The notes under the pieces: generated by a model | What the model saw: the letters and a program-made list of their open reading frames with translations, nothing else | What the model was told of the DNA's origin: nothing | The model's database searches: none | Origin: Candidatus Gerdarchaeota archaeon | Lineage (GTDB): Archaea; Asgardarchaeota; Heimdallarchaeia; JABLTI01 | NCBI GenBank assembly: GCA_016840905.1 | Contig: JAEORM010000315.1 | Span: 1 to 15,846 of the forward strand | Length of the DNA: 15,846 nucleotides | Reading direction: 5' to 3' | Part shown: positions 13,533 to 15,846 of the stretch, in pieces | Numbering within the stretch: position 1 is the stretch's first letter | How the letters are laid out: each line of letters begins with the position of its first letter | Position numbers and translations under genes: made by a program

Positions 13533-14333
13533 TTAGATAATTTCCAACAATGTTTCTTTTTCTATTATAGTCCAATTCTCAATAATTTCTCCTTTACTAG
13601 AAGCATTATAAAAAGAAATAGTTGGGAAATATTTGGGAAGTTTAGCTAACAATTCTTTTGCTATAGAGAATTTTTCTAATTTTCTTTCAGGAGCCTTAAA
13701 ATCATCTTTGTGTTGTTCTGGTTTGGAATATTTACCAACTATGGTGCCAAAATCAAATGCAAGCAGAATAATAGTTTTTACCTTAAAATTAGCTGCCAAA
13801 TAAGCTGCTCTATCACCATCAGTGAACCCACCAAAATTCTTCACTTTACAATTAGCTACCCCTTGAGTTGATCCAATAACACCAAGTTTTGATAATAAAT
13901 CATTAGCTTCTTGCAATTTTGTGAGATTATCTCCATGAGCATGAATAACAATATTGCTATTTAATTTAAGACAATCTCTTAATGCCATTAAACTGCCATC
14001 AAGATCGGTAACAACTACATCCACGAAAATGTTATTTTCAAGTAATGCTTTCAAAGCACCATCTGCAGCTATAATGGCTAATTTTTCTCTATTCGATTTA
14101 ATAAAAGTTGAATATTCACTAATCATTTTTGGTAATGAAGGGCCTGCCCCAAAAATTAAGGCTATTTTGTTTTCCAATCTCCTTTTAAGCACTTTAGTGG
14201 AAATTCGTACTTTTAACCACTGTAAATGTTTTGACAAATATTCAGAAACCAACGCATCTGTTTCTGGTCCAATTGATAAAACTGAACAGATTTTTTGATA
14301 ATCTTCAATACTTAAGGGGATATATTTTTTCAT
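13533..14333 (-). CDS. mptE: 6-hydroxymethyl-7,8-dihydropterin pyrophosphokinase MptE
   Basis: Archaeal MptE (DUF115/COG1634), 266 residues, transfers pyrophosphate from ATP to 6-hydroxymethyl-7,8-dihydropterin on the way to tetrahydromethanopterin. It is unrelated to bacterial FolK. Motifs in order: GAGPSL at 62-67, AADGALKALL at 89-98, VTDLDG at 108-113, HAHGDN at 131-136, TQ at 156-157, FGGFTDGDRA at 167-176 and LAFDFG further on. All key acidic residues look intact. It converges with the PTPS gene, which would make its substrate, with only 6 bases between stop codons. It is divergent from the DUF447 gene. The ATG is at 14333, with AAAGGA about 11 bases upstream. Confidence 0.93.
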   Translation of the reverse strand: MKKYIPLSIEDYQKICSVLSIGPETDALVSEYLSKHLQWLKVRISTKVLKRRLENKIALIFGAGPSLPKMISEYSTFIKSNREKLAIIAADGALKALLENNIFVDVVVTDLDGSLMALRDCLKLNSNIVIHAHGDNLTKLQEANDLLSKLGVIGSTQGVANCKVKNFGGFTDGDRAAYLAANFKVKTIILLAFDFGTIVGKYSKPEQHKDDFKAPERKLEKFSIAKELLAKLPKYFPTISFYNASSKGEIIENWTIIEKETLLEII

Positions 14334-14441
14334 TTATTTGTAGTCCTTTACCTTAATATACAAACAATGCTAATAAATGATATTAGTTAGTTTTAATAAA
14401 TGATTGTGGGCATAGTTGATTAGAACATAGGAATTGGAATC
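14334..14441. promoter_or_regulatory. Divergent promoter region with 11-bp direct repeats
   Basis: These 108 bases separate mptE (minus) from the DUF447 gene (plus). TAATAAATGAT occurs twice in direct orientation, at 14371-14381 and 14394-14404, 23 bases apart. A/T boxes such as TTTTAATAAA (14391-14400) are TATA candidates for the plus gene, whose start lies about 42 bases on. Confidence 0.35.
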
Positions 14442-15074
14442 ATGGCAAAAAAAATTGAACAATTGGATAATAACATTATCTATGAAGCAATAATCACTAC
14501 CTATAATGAAGATCAGACAATTAATGCTGCTGTTATGGGGATATCACTAACACTTTTAGGTGAATGGATAATTAGACCTTTTAGGGGTACCGATACACAA
14601 AAAAACATACAAAGAAATAAAGAATGTGTGATAAATTTCACACTAGATCCAGAAATTTTTGTTTTATGTGCATTATTCCAAGAGGAATTATCAGCTGATC
14701 TCTTTTATCCATCATCACATGTAAAAGCACCAATACTAAAAGAGTGTAAAAATGACCATTGTGCAGTAAAAGTTGTTAAAATAGATGAAACGGATCCATT
14801 GAAAGTTGTTTTTTATTGTAAACAAATATATGGTCAAATCAACACCGAGAAACCACATGTCTTTACTAGAGCCTTTTCTTCTCTTGTTGAAATTTTAATT
14901 CATGCAACAAGGATTCTAGCATTTAAAGATCAACCGAACAAAGAAGAGGAAATTAACCATCTCTATGAACTAATAGACCATCATTCAGGGATAATTACTC
15001 GAGTAACTCAAAATGATAGTTACTATAGGCGATTACTTGATAAAATTACTATGAAATTGAATAAGGAAAAATAA
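14442..15074 (+). CDS. DUF447 family protein (flavin-reductase-like split barrel)
   Basis: Protein of 210 residues. NNIIYEAIITTYNEDQTINAA followed by an MGISL strand, RPFRGTDTQKNIQRNKECVINFTLDPEIF, and FTRAFSSLVEILIHATR are hallmark DUF447 blocks. The domain is related to FMN-binding split barrels, and DUF447 genes are repeatedly found with tetrahydromethanopterin-linked C1 genes. A precise reaction is not known to me; a role in cofactor synthesis or handling is inferred from context. The C-terminal 45 residues are helical and charged. GGAAT just before the ATG at 14442 is a modest ribosome binding site. A nucleotidyltransferase gene follows after 28 bases on the same strand and is probably co-transcribed. 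Confidence 0.85.
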   Translation: MAKKIEQLDNNIIYEAIITTYNEDQTINAAVMGISLTLLGEWIIRPFRGTDTQKNIQRNKECVINFTLDPEIFVLCALFQEELSADLFYPSSHVKAPILKECKNDHCAVKVVKIDETDPLKVVFYCKQIYGQINTEKPHVFTRAFSSLVEILIHATRILAFKDQPNKEEEINHLYELIDHHSGIITRVTQNDSYYRRLLDKITMKLNKEK

Positions 15075-15102
15075 GATTAATCAGAAAATAGATGTGTTTT
15101 GT

Positions 15103-15846
15103 ATGAAGAATAATGTTTCCAAACCAATAGAAGGATACTTCATACAATCAAAAGACAATTTAATTTTTGATGTGAAAGGAATTACCCATCCTGATGCTAG
15201 AATTATTTCATTTGTAAGATATGTTCCTAAGGAATTTTTCCCAAATGATGATTTAGATAAATCAAAAATTTATCACAAATTGTATGATTTAAGAGATAGG
15301 TTTCTTTTTCTCCAAGAAAATTTTCCAAAATATATTTTTAAAGACCCTAAAGGTCGCGGGTTACTTCAAGCGGTTTCATTAGAGGATGTACAAGAAATTT
15401 ATGATCCTATTATTAAACTTAGGGAGATAATCAATACCCCTGAACAAACTTTAGATGATTTAAGAAATCAGGTGAGAAAATTAGCTCTCATTTTGACAGA
15501 ATATAGTCAGGTTGAAATTGATAATATAGGTGTATCAGGATCAATATTGGTCAATCTTCATTCCGAGCAATCTGATATTGATTTAATTGTCTACGGTATG
15601 GAAAACGGATTAAAAATCTATAAAGCTATGACAGATATTTTTGATAATGAATTACAAATAAATCGTTATAATGATTTTGAGTTACAACAATTAAGAGAAA
15701 TTCGAGGGCAAATTGAACAAATAGATTTACAATCATTTATTGAGATTGAACGAATGAAACAATTACAAGGGAAAATTGATGGTACCGATTTTTATATAAG
15801 ATTAGTTCTATTCCCTGAAGAATATTTTGAACCTTACAATCGGACA
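15103..15846 (+). CDS. Pol-beta-type nucleotidyltransferase domain protein (COG1665-like), 3' truncated by window
   Basis: An open frame of 248 codons runs from the ATG at 15103 to the window edge without a stop, so the C-terminus is missing. The N-terminal 50 residues contain ISFVRYVPKEFF; a helical middle follows. At residues 143-160 stands the nucleotidyltransferase signature: GVSGSI (143-148), then SDIDLIVYG with D158 and D160 as metal-binding carboxylates. The later segment GTDFYIRLVLFPEEYFEPY fits archaeal COG1665 predicted nucleotidyltransferases. The substrate is unknown. Position 28 bases after DUF447 suggests one operon, which raises the possibility of a cofactor-related transfer, but this is only context. 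An ATG at 15103 is used; the ribosome binding site is weak. Confidence 0.85.
   Translation, partial: MKNNVSKPIEGYFIQSKDNLIFDVKGITHPDARIISFVRYVPKEFFPNDDLDKSKIYHKLYDLRDRFLFLQENFPKYIFKDPKGRGLLQAVSLEDVQEIYDPIIKLREIINTPEQTLDDLRNQVRKLALILTEYSQVEIDNIGVSGSILVNLHSEQSDIDLIVYGMENGLKIYKAMTDIFDNELQINRYNDFELQQLREIRGQIEQIDLQSFIEIERMKQLQGKIDGTDFYIRLVLFPEEYFEPYNRT

Overview
The window looks like a stretch of a low-GC archaeal chromosome. Archaeal hallmarks are a Glu tRNA with an encoded CCA, TATA-type promoters, Shine-Dalgarno matches of the GGTG/GTGAT type, frequent TTG starts, and genes for coenzyme F420, methanofuran and (tetrahydro)methanopterin synthesis. A Ras/COG2229-like small GTPase, a surface protein with a PGF-type C-terminal tail and a TusA-like protein in the same stretch suggest an Asgard archaeon, perhaps of the Heimdallarchaeia side. 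That placement is inference and was not tested by phylogeny.

Layout. 1-320: AT-rich leader with a promoter. 321-1007: small GTPase, converging on a basic helix-turn-helix-like protein (1104-1550, minus) with a shared terminator hairpin between them. 1964-3639: a small membrane protein and an AF1577-like radical SAM/SPASM enzyme with a problematic start codon. 3636-4577 (minus): CofD, divergent from a DUF2085-like membrane protein (4695-5444) across a palindromic TATA element. 5447-5692 (minus): small unknown gene. 5693-6034: unusually structured leader. 6035-7915: a secreted, membrane-anchored family-5 solute-binding protein whose two halves appear in circularly permuted order, followed by a strong terminator. 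8076-8153: tRNA-Glu(UUC). 8216-8596: cyclophilin-like fold protein, converging on a zinc-ribbon protein (8616-8804, minus).

9604 down to 8873 is a KaiC-like ATPase. From 12706 down to 9674 the minus strand carries mfnD-mfnF-mfnE, three steps of methanofuran assembly. Divergent from mfnD on the plus strand is a pair encoding a TusA-like protein and a PTPS/QueD-family enzyme (12779-13526). This converges on mptE (14333-13533, minus), the 6-hydroxymethyl-dihydropterin pyrophosphokinase. DUF447 (14442-15074) and a truncated pol-beta-type nucleotidyltransferase (15103 to the window end) close the window.

The right half is therefore a cofactor island. MfnD, MfnF and MfnE build methanofuran, PTPS and MptE supply the pterin of tetrahydromethanopterin, DUF447 belongs to the same C1 neighbourhood, and CofD 5 kb away finishes F420-0. 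These are the three carriers of the archaeal C1/Wood-Ljungdahl branch. The most unusual items are the circularly permuted solute-binding protein, its dyad-rich leader, promoter blocks shared between that leader and the GTPase leader, and the CExxHGH signature of the PTPS protein.
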